64,000 bases of DNA from Oscillospiraceae bacterium. Lineage in GTDB: Bacteria > Bacillota > Clostridia > Christensenellales > QALW01. The stretch is taken from the NCBI GenBank assembly GCA_022009755.1, contig CP091722.1, positions 1,310,001 to 1,374,000 of the forward strand, in the 5' to 3' direction. Below the pieces are notes generated by a model. The model ran no database searches. It saw nothing but the letters and a program-made list of their open reading frames with translations, and was not told where the DNA came from. The translations under genes were made by a program, and so were the position numbers. Below are positions 36,858 to 48,003 of the stretch, in pieces. Positions within the stretch are counted from its first letter, which is position 1. Every line of letters begins with the position of its first letter.

Positions 36858-38911
36858 ACCGCACGGATAAAAAGACCGAGAGCGGCGCATCCGCTTCGTG
36901 CAAAAGCAGAAAAAGCGCAAAAAAAGCCGGGACCGCACCCGGAAAGAAGCGTTTTCTTACCCCGCGCGACTGGCTGATAATGCTGGGCGTAACCGTTGTT
37001 TACGCCGTTATCACCCTTGTGAACCTCGGCTCCGTCAACACGCCGGAAAACTACTGGGCGCCGAAAAACGGCGACAGCATAACCGCGGATTTCGGAAGCG
37101 CCACCCATCTTCAGCGGTTTTATGTAAACAACAGCATCTGCGACAGCTCCTATTCTCAGAGCAAAAACACCTATAACGGCACCCTGAAAATAGAATACTC
37201 CCTTGACGGCGAGAACTGGTCCTTGCTTGAAACATACCGCTTCGGCAACGGCGATATGTACCGCTGGAACCGCGATTTCAACAAAAGCTATGACGTAACC
37301 GCCCGGTATGTGCGCGTAAGCGCCGCTTTTTCCGGCATGCGAATAAATGAGATGACCTTCTTTGCCGATGAGGATGCAAAAAACGCCATTGAAATAGTAT
37401 CCGCAGCGGTAAACGGCAAAGCTCTTGACGCCGCCGCGCTTGCCGCCCACACGGGGCACGATGCCTTTGCCCTGTTTGACGAACAGGCTACCGCCGTAAG
37501 CAAGCCCAGCTATTACACCGGAATGTACTTTGACGAGATATATCATGCCCGCACCGCTTATGAGATGATAAACGGCTGGCGCATATACGAATGGACGCAT
37601 CCGCCGCTGGGCAAGGCGATAATGTCGCTGGGAATACGCATCTTCGGCATGAATCCCTTCGGCTGGCGCTTTATGGGCAACCTTGCCGGCATACTCATGC
37701 TGCCCGCAATGTACTGTCTGGGCAAGCTCATGTTCAAAAAAACCCCGTGGGCAACGGCTCTTATGCTGCTTATGACCCTTGACGGCATGCATTTTGTGCA
37801 GACCCGTCTTGCCACCGTGGATTCCTATGCCGTGCTGTTTATAATACTTATGTACACCTTTATGTATAAGTACTGCACCATGAGCTGGAACAAAACTTCC
37901 CTTGTGCGTACGCTTGTGCCTCTGGGGCTTTGCGGAATAAGCTTCGGGCTGGGCATTGCCTGCAAGTGGATAGGCGCCTATGCGGGAGTGGGGCTTGCCG
38001 CCATATTCTTCTTTACCATGTATAAGCGCACCCGCGAATACATTGCCGCCGCGCGCGATAAAGATGACCCCTCATTAAGCGGCAGGCAGCGCAGCCTTTT
38101 AAGCGGTATATGCTCGGTGTACCGTAAAAATCTGCTGCTTACGCTGCTGTTCTGCATAGGGTTCTTTATAATAATCCCCGCGGCAATATACTGCGCAAGC
38201 TACGGCGCATATTTTGACGCCCCCGGCAACAAGGGCTCCGCTCTTAACACCATATGGCAAAACCAGAAGGATATGCTTTCCTATCATGAGGGCATAACCA
38301 CCGACACCAACTACTGGCAGTCCAAATGGTACACATGGCCCATAATGTGGCACCCCTACTGGTTCTATCAGGCAAAGGAGCTTACGGGGGATGCCATGGG
38401 CACCATTTCCTGCATGGGCAACCCGCTTATCTGGTGGTTCGGGCTTGTAAGCGCCATAGGCTGCGCCGTTATGCTTGTTCAAAAGCTCATTGTGCGCCGG
38501 CGCACCGCCGACCCCGCGCTGCGCGTACGCCAAAGCCGCGATATAACCCTTCTGGCCTTCACGCTTACCGGCTTTGCCGCAAATTACGGGGCATGGGCGT
38601 TTATTCCCCGCTCCACCTTTATATATCATTATTTTGCGTCGCTGCCCTTTATAATGATATTCTCCGTGTATGTGCTGCGGCAGTTCTATGCAAAAACCTG
38701 CACTCTCGGACGCGACAGGCTGCGCTCCCGCAGGCTTGCAGCAGGCGCGGTTATCGGCTTCTTTGCCGCAATCCTGATAATTGCCTGCATGTTCTACCCG
38801 CTTTGGAGCGGCGTGGAAACCAGCAAGCACTATGTTTCCTCTTTCCTTTGGTGGATTCCCTCCTTCAGCCACAACGGACTAGGTCAGGGCTGGCATTTCT
38901 ATAACAACTGA
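36854..38911 (+). CDS. PMT-family protein O-mannosyltransferase-like glycosyltransferase with discoidin domain
   Basis: A 685-residue membrane protein whose ATG overlaps the previous stop (ATGA). A basic cytoplasmic start and one helix precede an F5/8C discoidin-like domain (about 60-180: TLKIEYSLDGENWSLLETYRFG, ARYVRVSAAFSG). Then comes the PMT core with FDEIYHARTAYE, WTHPPLGKAIMSLGIRIFG and WRFMGNLAG, and the PMT C-terminal four-helix block with WHPYWFYQ and FIPRSTFIYHYFASLPF. The DE and HPPLG motifs of the catalytic loop are intact. It transfers a sugar from a polyprenyl phosphate to an exported acceptor. Confidence 0.93.
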   Translation: MNRTDKKTESGASASCKSRKSAKKAGTAPGKKRFLTPRDWLIMLGVTVVYAVITLVNLGSVNTPENYWAPKNGDSITADFGSATHLQRFYVNNSICDSSYSQSKNTYNGTLKIEYSLDGENWSLLETYRFGNGDMYRWNRDFNKSYDVTARYVRVSAAFSGMRINEMTFFADEDAKNAIEIVSAAVNGKALDAAALAAHTGHDAFALFDEQATAVSKPSYYTGMYFDEIYHARTAYEMINGWRIYEWTHPPLGKAIMSLGIRIFGMNPFGWRFMGNLAGILMLPAMYCLGKLMFKKTPWATALMLLMTLDGMHFVQTRLATVDSYAVLFIILMYTFMYKYCTMSWNKTSLVRTLVPLGLCGISFGLGIACKWIGAYAGVGLAAIFFFTMYKRTREYIAAARDKDDPSLSGRQRSLLSGICSVYRKNLLLTLLFCIGFFIIIPAAIYCASYGAYFDAPGNKGSALNTIWQNQKDMLSYHEGITTDTNYWQSKWYTWPIMWHPYWFYQAKELTGDAMGTISCMGNPLIWWFGLVSAIGCAVMLVQKLIVRRRTADPALRVRQSRDITLLAFTLTGFAANYGAWAFIPRSTFIYHYFASLPFIMIFSVYVLRQFYAKTCTLGRDRLRSRRLAAGAVIGFFAAILIIACMFYPLWSGVETSKHYVSSFLWWIPSFSHNGLGQGWHFYNN

Positions 38912-39035
38912 ACATAACCTGCAAGCCCGGCCTTCGCCGCGCCGTTTTGCCTTTTGCACTTTTGTGCGCCGGCATATGCAAAGCGCAAAAAGGCAGATAC
39001 AACAGCAATTCTTACGCATAAAGGATATTTTCAAA

Positions 39036-39493
39036 ATGAAATTTATCGACCGTATAACCGAGTTTCTTGCCCGTAAAATAGGGCAGGATAAAGCCGCCTC
39101 TCTTGTGCAGCTTGCCTGCTTCTGCGTGGTGGGCGGCATAAACACTTTAGTGGATATGGGCATTTTCAGCCTGATATATTATGTATTTCTGGGCGGAAAC
39201 GAAGCGCTGTATCCCATTCCCTTTGCCGCGGGCTATCTGTGCGGCGTGGCGTGCAGCTTTGTGCTGAACAAGCTTTTTACCTTCCGCGATAAAGGCAGTG
39301 CAAAGCGTCAGTGGCTGCCCTTTCTGCTTATAAACCTTGTGACCCTCGGGATAGGTCAGGGCGCGATGGCGCTTTTGCGCCTTGCCGGCATAACCGGGGT
39401 TTTGGCAAAGCTGATAACCGTGCCGGTGACTCTTGTAATAAATTTCTCGGTTCCCGCCTTATAGTGTTCCGGCGCGAAAAAAAGGATATCTGA
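39036..39493 (+). CDS. GtrA-family membrane protein (one frame break)
   Basis: A four-helix GtrA-like protein, 152 residues joined. The frame breaks at TTT 39443-39445; one added T gives NFLGSRLIVFRREKKDI, the usual basic end. Family features are CVVGGINTLVDMGIFSLIYY, GYLCGVACSFVLNKLFTF and the final NF-type helix. GtrA proteins are thought to move or organise polyprenyl-linked sugars. AAAGGATA precedes the ATG at 39036. It is the third gene of the glycosyltransferase island and would supply or flip the lipid-linked donor. Confidence 0.9.
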
Positions 39494-39600
39494 GGGGCTT
39501 TGATAAAAGCAAAGAAAGCCTGTTGCACCGTCAGCCGGGCGGCAGCGCCCTGCATACCGGCAATACTGCGGGAAATATGATATAAAGGAGCAACATAACC

Positions 39601-41133
<1,533 letters not shown>

Positions 41134-41135
41134 AT

Positions 41136-42225
41136 ATGGAATACAGCACGGAAGAAACGCTATATCCTTTTATATCTTGCCCGCGGGATGACTCCCGCCC
41201 GCTTTAATAATCTTATTGAATATTACGGCTCCGCCTCCGAAGTGCTTGCAGCGGCAGAAAGCCCGGAATTCAAGGATCCCCGGCTTGCCGGAAGCATTAT
41301 CAGTTCCTGCCGCGAAGAAGCGTTTGACCAAATAGAAAACCGCGCAGCGGAAATGGGCGTGCGCCTGATATGCCGCGTATCGCCCGATTATCCGCCGCGC
41401 TTTCTGGACTGCGCGCCTCCTCCGCCCATCATATATACCCGCGGCGATATTTCCCTGCTTTACGGCGGAGGCATATCCATTATAGGCTCCCGCCGCTGCA
41501 CCTGCTACGGCAGAAGCGTAGCCGCCTCCTTCGGGCGCGCCGCCGCGCTTGCCGGAATACCCATAATATCGGGCGGCGCATACGGCATCGACACCGACGC
41601 CCTGACTGCGGCCCTCGACGCCGGCGGCAAAACCGCGGCTGTTTTCGGCTGCGGCATTGATGTATGCTACCCCTCCAGCAACGCTCAGCTGTTTGACCGC
41701 ATTGCAAAAACCGGTCTGCTTATAAGTGAATTTCCGCCCGGTACCGCGCCGCAGGCCTACAACTTTCCAAGGCGCAACCGACTTGTTTCCGCGCTTTGCG
41801 ACTGTCTTGCCGTAATAGAGGCGGGCGAGAAAAGCGGCACGCTTTCCACCGTGCGCTGCGCTCAGGCGCAGGGCCGCGAGATTGCCTGCGTTCCGGGCAA
41901 TATAACCTCGCCGCAGTCCGTGGGCTGCAACCGCCTTATAAAGCAGGGGGCACGCTGCATTACAAGCCCCGATGATCTGCTGGCGTTAGTGGGCAAGACC
42001 GCTCTAAAGACCAAGCGCCCGGTGATAAAAGTGACCCCGGAGGAATCCGAGCTTATAAAGCAGATGAGAAACGGCGAAGAAGTTTCACTTGACGAATTGA
42101 CCCAAAGGTGCAATAATTCAGCCGGGAAACTTGCCGCTTTGCTTACCATGATGGAGCTGCGCGGCATAGTACAGCGCGCCGCAGGCGGCCTGTACATACT
42201 TAATAACGATAATATTTACCGTTAG
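41136..42225 (+). CDS. dprA: DNA processing protein DprA (one frame break)
   Basis: About 362 residues joined. The true start is the ATG at 41136, right after the comM stop; the frame breaks at CCTTTT 41166-41171, where removing one base joins MEYSTEETLY to the rest (LARGMTPARFNNLI). The DprA Rossmann fold has GSRRCTCYGRS, ISGGAYGIDTDAL, VFGCGIDVCYP, EFPPGTAPQ, NFPRRNRL and EAGEKSGTL. The C-terminal winged helix (about 300-360) is present. It loads RecA on incoming single-stranded DNA. Confidence 0.95.
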
Positions 42226-42326
42226 AGCACAAAGGCCGCAAACGGCATACGGCGTATTTACCCTAAGTGCGCAAAACGCCGCCGTTTTGCCTTTACCGGC
42301 TCTTTCGCACCGGAGGAAAGACGATA

Positions 42327-44644
42327 ATGAAGCTTTTGATAGTGGAGTCTCCGCATAAGGTTAAAACCGTTGCCAAGGCTCTGGGCAAGGACTACAAGGT
42401 AATGGCCAGCGTGGGGCACATAATAGACCTGCCCAAAAGCAAGCTGGGCGTGGATGTGGAGCATGACTTCGCCCCGCAGTATCAGAATATTAAAAGCAAG
42501 GCGCAGCTTATAAAGGAGCTGTGCGCCGAGGCAAAAAAGGCCGACGCCGTATACCTTGCCACCGACCCTGACCGCGAGGGAGAAGCTATAAGCTGGCACC
42601 TTGCCCACCTTCTGGGCATTGATGTTTCCTCCCCCTGCCGCGTCGCCTTCAACGAAATAACGGAAAACGCAATACGAAACGGCGTGGCCTCTCCCCGCAG
42701 CGTTGACCTTGACCTTGTGGATGCTCAGCAGGCGCGCCGCGTGCTGGACCGCCTTGTGGGCTATGAAATAAGCCCGATACTTTGGCGCAAGGTAAAGGCC
42801 GGCCTTTCGGCGGGGCGTGTTCAATCCCCCGCCGTGCGCCTGGTGGTGGACAGAGAGCGCGAAATTCAGGCCTTTGTTCCCCGTGAATACTGGACTCTTA
42901 ACGCCCGCCTTACCGCGGACGAACCCTTTGAGGCGCAGTTTTGGGGAACGGACGGCAAAAAACGCGAGCTTGCTTCCATGGAGGAAGCGCAGCAGATAAT
43001 GGATGCCTGCCGCGATTTTACCGTTGCTTCCTATAAAGAAGGGCGCAAGAAGCGCTCCGCCCCCACCCCCTTCACCACCTCCATGCTGCAGCAGGAGGCC
43101 TCCCGCAAGCTGGGCTTCACCACGCGCAAAACCATGAGGGTGGCTCAGGATCTCTACGAGGGCGTGGAGCTTAAGGACGGCAGCGTCGGCCTTGTAACAT
43201 ATATCCGTACCGACTCCCTCCGCCTTTCCTCACAGGCCGTTGAGATGGCGCGGGAATATATAAAAACCAACTTCGGCGGCGATTATCTGCCCCCCAAGCC
43301 CCGTGTTTTCAAAAGCAAGAGCGATTCCCAGGATGCGCACGAGGCAATACGCCCCACCTCGCTTTCCCGCAGCCCCAAGCAGGTGCGCTCCTATCTTACC
43401 GACGACCAATATAAGCTGTACAAGCTTATATATGAGCGCTTTATCGCCTGCCAGATGTCGGACGCGGTTTATGCAACAAGAAGCGCCGAGCTTGTAAGCG
43501 CCGGCCACAATTTTCGTGCAAGCGCACAGCAGCGCATTTTTGACGGCTATATGGCGGTTTATATCGAAGGGGCGAACAAGGTCACCGAGGATAAAAGCAC
43601 TCTGCCGGTGCTGCACGAGGGTCAGCCGGCCGTTCTTGACGGATTTGAGCCTGCACAGCACTTCACCGAGCCCCCGGCGCGTTACAACGAGGCCAGCCTT
43701 GTAAAGGAGCTGGAGGACAAGGGCATAGGACGCCCCTCCACCTTTGCAAGCATTATCTCCACCATTTTGGACCGCGAATACATCGAGCGGGACAAAAAGA
43801 ATCTCAAGCCCACCCAATTGGGCTTCTGCGTGGTGGATTTTATGCTTAATGCCTTTCCGGATATTGTGGATGTGCATTTTACCGCCGGAATGGAAAGCGA
43901 GCTGGACAAGGTGGAAGAGGGGCAAATGCAGTGGACGGATGTGGTGCGCAGCTTCTACGGCCCGTTTCATCAGTCCGTGCTGGCGGCGGCCGATGCCCCC
44001 CATGTGCGGGTTCCCGTTATTGAAACCGACATACCCTGCGATAAATGCGGGCGCATGATGGTGGTGCGCTCGTCAAGATACGGCAAGTTCCTTGCCTGCC
44101 CCGGCTATCCGGAGTGCAAAAACACCCGCCCGATGCCGGAGGACGAGGTCAAGGTGCCCTGCCCCAAGTGCGGGGCAAAGCTGGTAAAGCGCGCCGGCAA
44201 AAACGGCGGACGCAAATTCTACGGCTGCTCCCGCTATCCGGAATGTGATTTTGCCTCCAGCGGTCTGCCCACCGGCGAGATATGCCCGGAATGCGGCAGC
44301 TATATAATCGAGGGCTACCGAGGACGGAAAATGTGCATGAACCTTGACTGTCCCACCCGCGCCGCCGATAAACTCCGCTACGAAAAAAAGCTGGCAAAGG
44401 CCGCTCAGGCGGAAAAAAAGAGCGCAGCAAAAGAAAAAGGCGAAAAGACAACCGCCGCAAAGAAGGCCTCCGGCGAAAAAGCCGCTAAAACAGCGGCAAA
44501 AAAAGCTCCGGCAAAAAAAGCCGCCAAGAAAACGGCCGGCGAAAAAACGATAAAGCCCGCTGCAAAAAAAGCCGTCTCCGCAAAAAAGCCGGCTGCAAAA
44601 AAAGCGGGAATCAACAGCCGAAAAAGGATACGGTCAAGGCTTGA
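42327..44644 (+). CDS. topA: DNA topoisomerase I with three zinc ribbons and histone-like tail (one frame break near the end)
   Basis: Type IA topoisomerase that relaxes negative supercoils. The start at 42327 has GGAGGAAAG upstream. Visible are the TOPRIM LIVESPHKVKTV and ATDPDREGEAISWHL, the catalytic Tyr in TYIRTDSLR, and three C-terminal four-Cys ribbons (CDKCG..CPGYPEC, CPKCG..CSRYPEC, CPECG..CMNLDC). A Lys/Ala tail of about 90 residues with repeated KKA motifs follows. The frame breaks at GGGAA 44606-44610; one added base ends the protein at 44644 with KKDTVKA. Otherwise it would read 100 codons into trmFO. Confidence 0.96.
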
Positions 44645-44754
44645 TCGCAGCCGTTATTTTATAAAAAAATCCGGCGGGCATTATGCAAGGCCCACCCTTT
44701 TATTTCGGGCAAACGCCCGCAAATGCACAAATCCCGCAAATAAGGAGACAGACC

Positions 44755-46051
44755 ATGAATGTAACCGTTATCGGTGCCGGGCTTGCCGGCTGCGAGGCCG
44801 CATATCAGCTGCTGCGCCGCGGCATAGCCGTAACAATGTACGAAATGCGCCCGGAAAAAAGCACCGGTGCACATAAAACCGGGGGCTTTGCAGAGCTTGT
44901 ATGCTCCAACTCCCTGCGCTCTGCGCGCCTTGAAAACGGAGCCGGGCTGCTTAAGGAGGAAATGCGCCGGCTTGATTCCCTGATCATGCGCTGCGCCGAT
45001 GCCAATGCCCTGCCGGCAGGCGGTGCGCTGGCGGTGGATCGCGAAGGTCTCTCCCGCGATGTTGAAGCCCGTCTGCGCGCATTTGATAACTTCACTCTCG
45101 TGCGCTCCGAGCTTACGCGCGTGCCCGACGGCAAATGTATAATAGCCGCAGGCCCGCTCTGCTCCGACGCCCTCTCCGAGGCGATAGCCGAGCTTACGGG
45201 GCAGGAATATCTGCACTTCTACGATGCCGCAGCCCCTATAATCACCGCCGATTCCGTGGATATGAGCAAGGTTTTCCGTGCCGGCAGATACGGCCGCGGC
45301 GACGATTATCTCAACTGCCCCATGACGCATGAGCAATACGATGCCTTTGTGGACGCCCTTCTGAGCGCGGAAACGGCGCCCGTGCACGGGTTTGAAGCCG
45401 ACGCCGTGTTTGAGGGCTGCATGCCGGTGGAGGTCATGGCGGCGCGGGGCCGGCAGACCCTTGCCTTCGGCCCGCTGAAGCCCGTCGGGCTTGCCGATCC
45501 CCGCACCGGAAAAGAGCCCTATGCCGTGCTTCAGCTGCGTCAGGACGACGCCGCGCAGACCCTTTATAACCTTGTGGGATTCCAGACCCATCTTAAATTC
45601 GGCGAGCAAAAGCGCGTTTTCAGCATGATTCCGGGCCTTGAAAACGCCGAATTTGTCCGCTACGGGGTTATGCACCGCAACACCTTTTTGTGCTCCCCCC
45701 GCTTGCTTAACCGCAACTACCGCCTCAAGAGCCGACCCGACATCTACTTTGCCGGGCAGATCACCGGCGTGGAGGGCTATATCGAATCCGCCGCCTCCGG
45801 CATGCTTGCGGGCATTGCCATGGCGCACGACTGTCTGGGCAAACCGGAGCCGGAGCTGTCCGATATTTGTGCCGTGGGCGCACTGGGGCTTTATGTTTCC
45901 TCCGGCGAGGGACGCGCATTTCAGCCCATGAATATTAACTTCGGTATAATTGCCCCTGCGGATAAAGATTCGCGGAGGCAAGGCGGAGCGCTACCGCTAT
46001 ATAGCCGCACGGGCTTTGGAATATATCGACTCCGCCGCCCCGGAATTATAG
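44755..46051 (+). CDS. trmFO: tRNA (uracil-54-C5)-methyltransferase TrmFO (one frame break near the end)
   Basis: Folate/FAD-dependent enzyme that makes ribothymidine at tRNA position 54. It has the FAD-binding VIGAGLAGCEAAYQLLRRG, MYEMRPEKSTGAHKT, ELVCSNSLRS, and GQITGVEGYIESAASG. The frame breaks at AAA 45964-45966; two added A give DKKIRGGKAERYRYIAARALEYID, the family end, and stop at 46051 (432 residues). AAGGAGA lies 8 bases before the ATG. It ends the conserved cluster and is followed by a strong terminator. Confidence 0.95.
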
Positions 46052-46085
46052 CGCTATAACAGCCGCAAAACTAAACATACCTCTT

Positions 46086-46115
46086 GGGGCAAAGCCGATC
46101 GCTTTGCCCCTTTAT
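46086..46115 (+). terminator. Terminator after trmFO
   Basis: GGGGCAAAGC and GCTTTGCCCC form a perfect 10-bp stem with a 5-base loop, followed by TTTATTTTTA. Confidence 0.95.
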
Positions 46116-46165
46116 TTTTATGCCCCGTTATTCCTGCAAAGGGCTGCTTGTGTGCGCCTGCGCGG

Positions 46166-46308
46166 TTATCCACAACATATGGTATATCCACAACTTGAGC
46201 AAAATTTTCACCATGATTTCACCCTGTTTTTTGCCGAATTATTAAAAAAAACATTGCTTTTCCACAGGTTTTTTGATATTATATGTATCCGCGCGACAGT
46301 TATTCACA
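46166..46308 (+). promoter_or_regulatory. DnaA-box cluster and promoter upstream of dnaA
   Basis: TTATCCACA at 46166-46174 and TTATTCACA at 46300-46308 fit TTATNCACA. ATATCCACA (46184-46192) and TTTTCCACA (46258-46266) each differ at one base. All four are on the plus strand. An AT-rich stretch, GAATTATTAAAAAAAACATTG, lies between. TTGCTT (46254-46259) and TATTAT (46277-46282), 17 bp apart, form a likely dnaA promoter with a box inside the spacer. This is either oriC or a self-control region; the boxes fit both. Confidence 0.7.
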
Positions 46309-46434
46309 GGAGCCTGCCTTTTCCGTTTAATAAAAACAAAGGCTGTTTTCTGCGGCCGAACAGGCGTGCTGCGCATACGCATCTTTACGCAGGCTTCTTA
46401 TGTACATACAACCAAATTTATCGGGGGTAGCATC

Positions 46435-47763
46435 ATGCAGGATCTGAACTCCACATGGGAAATAGCCGACAACATGCTCAAATCCACAAAGGAAATAGGC
46501 TCCACCAATTATCGGACCTGGTTTTCTTTTATAAAACCGGTGGCGCTTCAGGGCAGCACGCTGTATTTGAGCGTACCCTCGGTTCTGCACCGCAACATGC
46601 TTACCAACCCTGATCTTTGCTATTGCAAGTACCTTAAAATGGTGGTAAACTGCGCCTGGAGCCGCGAGCTGAATGTGGAGCTCATTTTGGAAAACGAGGC
46701 CAAAAACTATGCCTCCGGCGCAACAGCCGCCGCTTCCCGCCCCATGCTGAACGAAAAATACACCTTTGACACCTTCGTTATCGGCGCAGGCAACCAGTTC
46801 GCCCAGGCCGCAGCCCTTTCCGTTGCGGAATCCCCGGCGGCGCTTAACAACCCGCTGTTTATATACGGCGGCGTCGGCCTTGGAAAAACCCATCTTATGC
46901 ATGCAATAGGCAACTATATTCTTGATACCACGCCCTCCATGCGGGTAATGTATACCACTTGCGAAAAGTACACAAATGAATTCATCGACGCCATAGGTAA
47001 AAACCGCACGGCGCAGTTCCGCGCGCAATACCGCAACACCGTAGATGTGCTGATGATAGACGATATTCAGTTTCTTCGCAACAAGGAAAAAACTCAGGAG
47101 GAGCTGTTTCACAACATAAACGACCTTGTAAACTCCAACAAGCAGATAATCATCACCTCCGACCGTCCCCCGCGCGAAATAGCCACGCTGGAGGACCGTC
47201 TGCGCTCCCGCTTTGAGGGCGGCCTTATTGTGGATGTTACCCCGCCCGACCTTGAAACGCGGGTGGCTATCCTTTCCCTTAAGGCTGAGGCCTGCGGCGC
47301 AAAGCTTACAAACGAGATGCTGTTTTACATAGCCGAGCGCGCCAGCGACAATGTGCGCGAGCTGGAGGGCTCGCTCAAGCGCATAGTGGCCTATTCCACC
47401 ACCATGAGCCGCCCCATTACCATGGAGCTTATAACCGAGGCGCTCAGAGATTATCACACCTCTGCTCAGCGGCGCATAACCGCCGATAAGATTCTGGAAT
47501 CGGTGGCCTCCTACTTTGATATTCCCACCGAGCTGCTGGTGGGCAAAAAGCGCGATGCCGCAATAGTGCTGCCCCGCCACATTGCCATGTACCTTTGCCG
47601 CGAGCATACCGATCTTTCCTTCCCCCGTATAGCCGAGGAATTCGGCGGACGGGACCACGCCACCGTGATCCACGGCATAGGCCGCATCCGCCAGGCTCTT
47701 AAGGAGGACGAAAAGACCCGCACCTATGTTGAGGACATCGAACGGCGTATGCAGGGCATATAA
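46435..47763 (+). CDS. dnaA: Chromosomal replication initiator DnaA
   Basis: A 442-residue intact protein that opens oriC. Domain I is about 1-85, a linker follows, and AAA+ domain III has Walker A GGVGLGKTH (145-153), Walker B LMIDDIQF and sensor ITSDRPPRE. Domain IV ends with the DNA-binding signature GGRDHATVIHGIGRI. GGGGGTAG precedes the ATG. The usual neighbour dnaN is absent; the next gene is thrS. The upstream DnaA boxes suggest self-control. Confidence 0.97.
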   Translation: MQDLNSTWEIADNMLKSTKEIGSTNYRTWFSFIKPVALQGSTLYLSVPSVLHRNMLTNPDLCYCKYLKMVVNCAWSRELNVELILENEAKNYASGATAAASRPMLNEKYTFDTFVIGAGNQFAQAAALSVAESPAALNNPLFIYGGVGLGKTHLMHAIGNYILDTTPSMRVMYTTCEKYTNEFIDAIGKNRTAQFRAQYRNTVDVLMIDDIQFLRNKEKTQEELFHNINDLVNSNKQIIITSDRPPREIATLEDRLRSRFEGGLIVDVTPPDLETRVAILSLKAEACGAKLTNEMLFYIAERASDNVRELEGSLKRIVAYSTTMSRPITMELITEALRDYHTSAQRRITADKILESVASYFDIPTELLVGKKRDAAIVLPRHIAMYLCREHTDLSFPRIAEEFGGRDHATVIHGIGRIRQALKEDEKTRTYVEDIERRMQGI

Positions 47764-47896
47764 CCCCGGAATCGCCCGTATTTTATGCTCCTTTTGCCCG
47801 ATTACCGCATTATAAGCTGGACAAGCTGTGCAGGCGGGGTGTATAATTATTTTACGGTTTTCGGCTTTTATATTCCCGCATAAGGCGAAAAAGCCT

Positions 47897-47960
47897 TTGA
47901 CAAACGAAAAATATATTGATATATCCTCTTAAGATATATTCAATATTTATATTTATAAAG
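47897..47960 (+). promoter_or_regulatory. thrS promoter with 16-bp inverted repeat
   Basis: TTGACA (47897-47902) and TATATC (47920-47925) are 17 bp apart. A near-perfect inverted repeat (TATTGATATATC, then GATATATTCAATA, spanning about 47911-47950) covers the -10 box and start, and a GGCCCGAAGGGC hairpin follows near 47970. No T-box features such as a long leader with an AGGTGGTACCGCG-like element are present. Confidence 0.55.
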
Positions 47961-48003
47961 CTGCTTTCGGCCCGAAGGGCTTAGGCAGGAAAGGAATATC
48001 ACT

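Noticed and set aside
44645..44876. topA apparently overlapping trmFO by more than 100 codons
   Set aside because: The overlap arises from a one-base loss at 44606-44610. With it restored the gene ends at 44644, before the trmFO ribosome binding site.
47764..48003. T-box leader before thrS
   Set aside because: The region is only 240 bp, AT-rich, and lacks the T-box sequence and an antiterminator/terminator pair.
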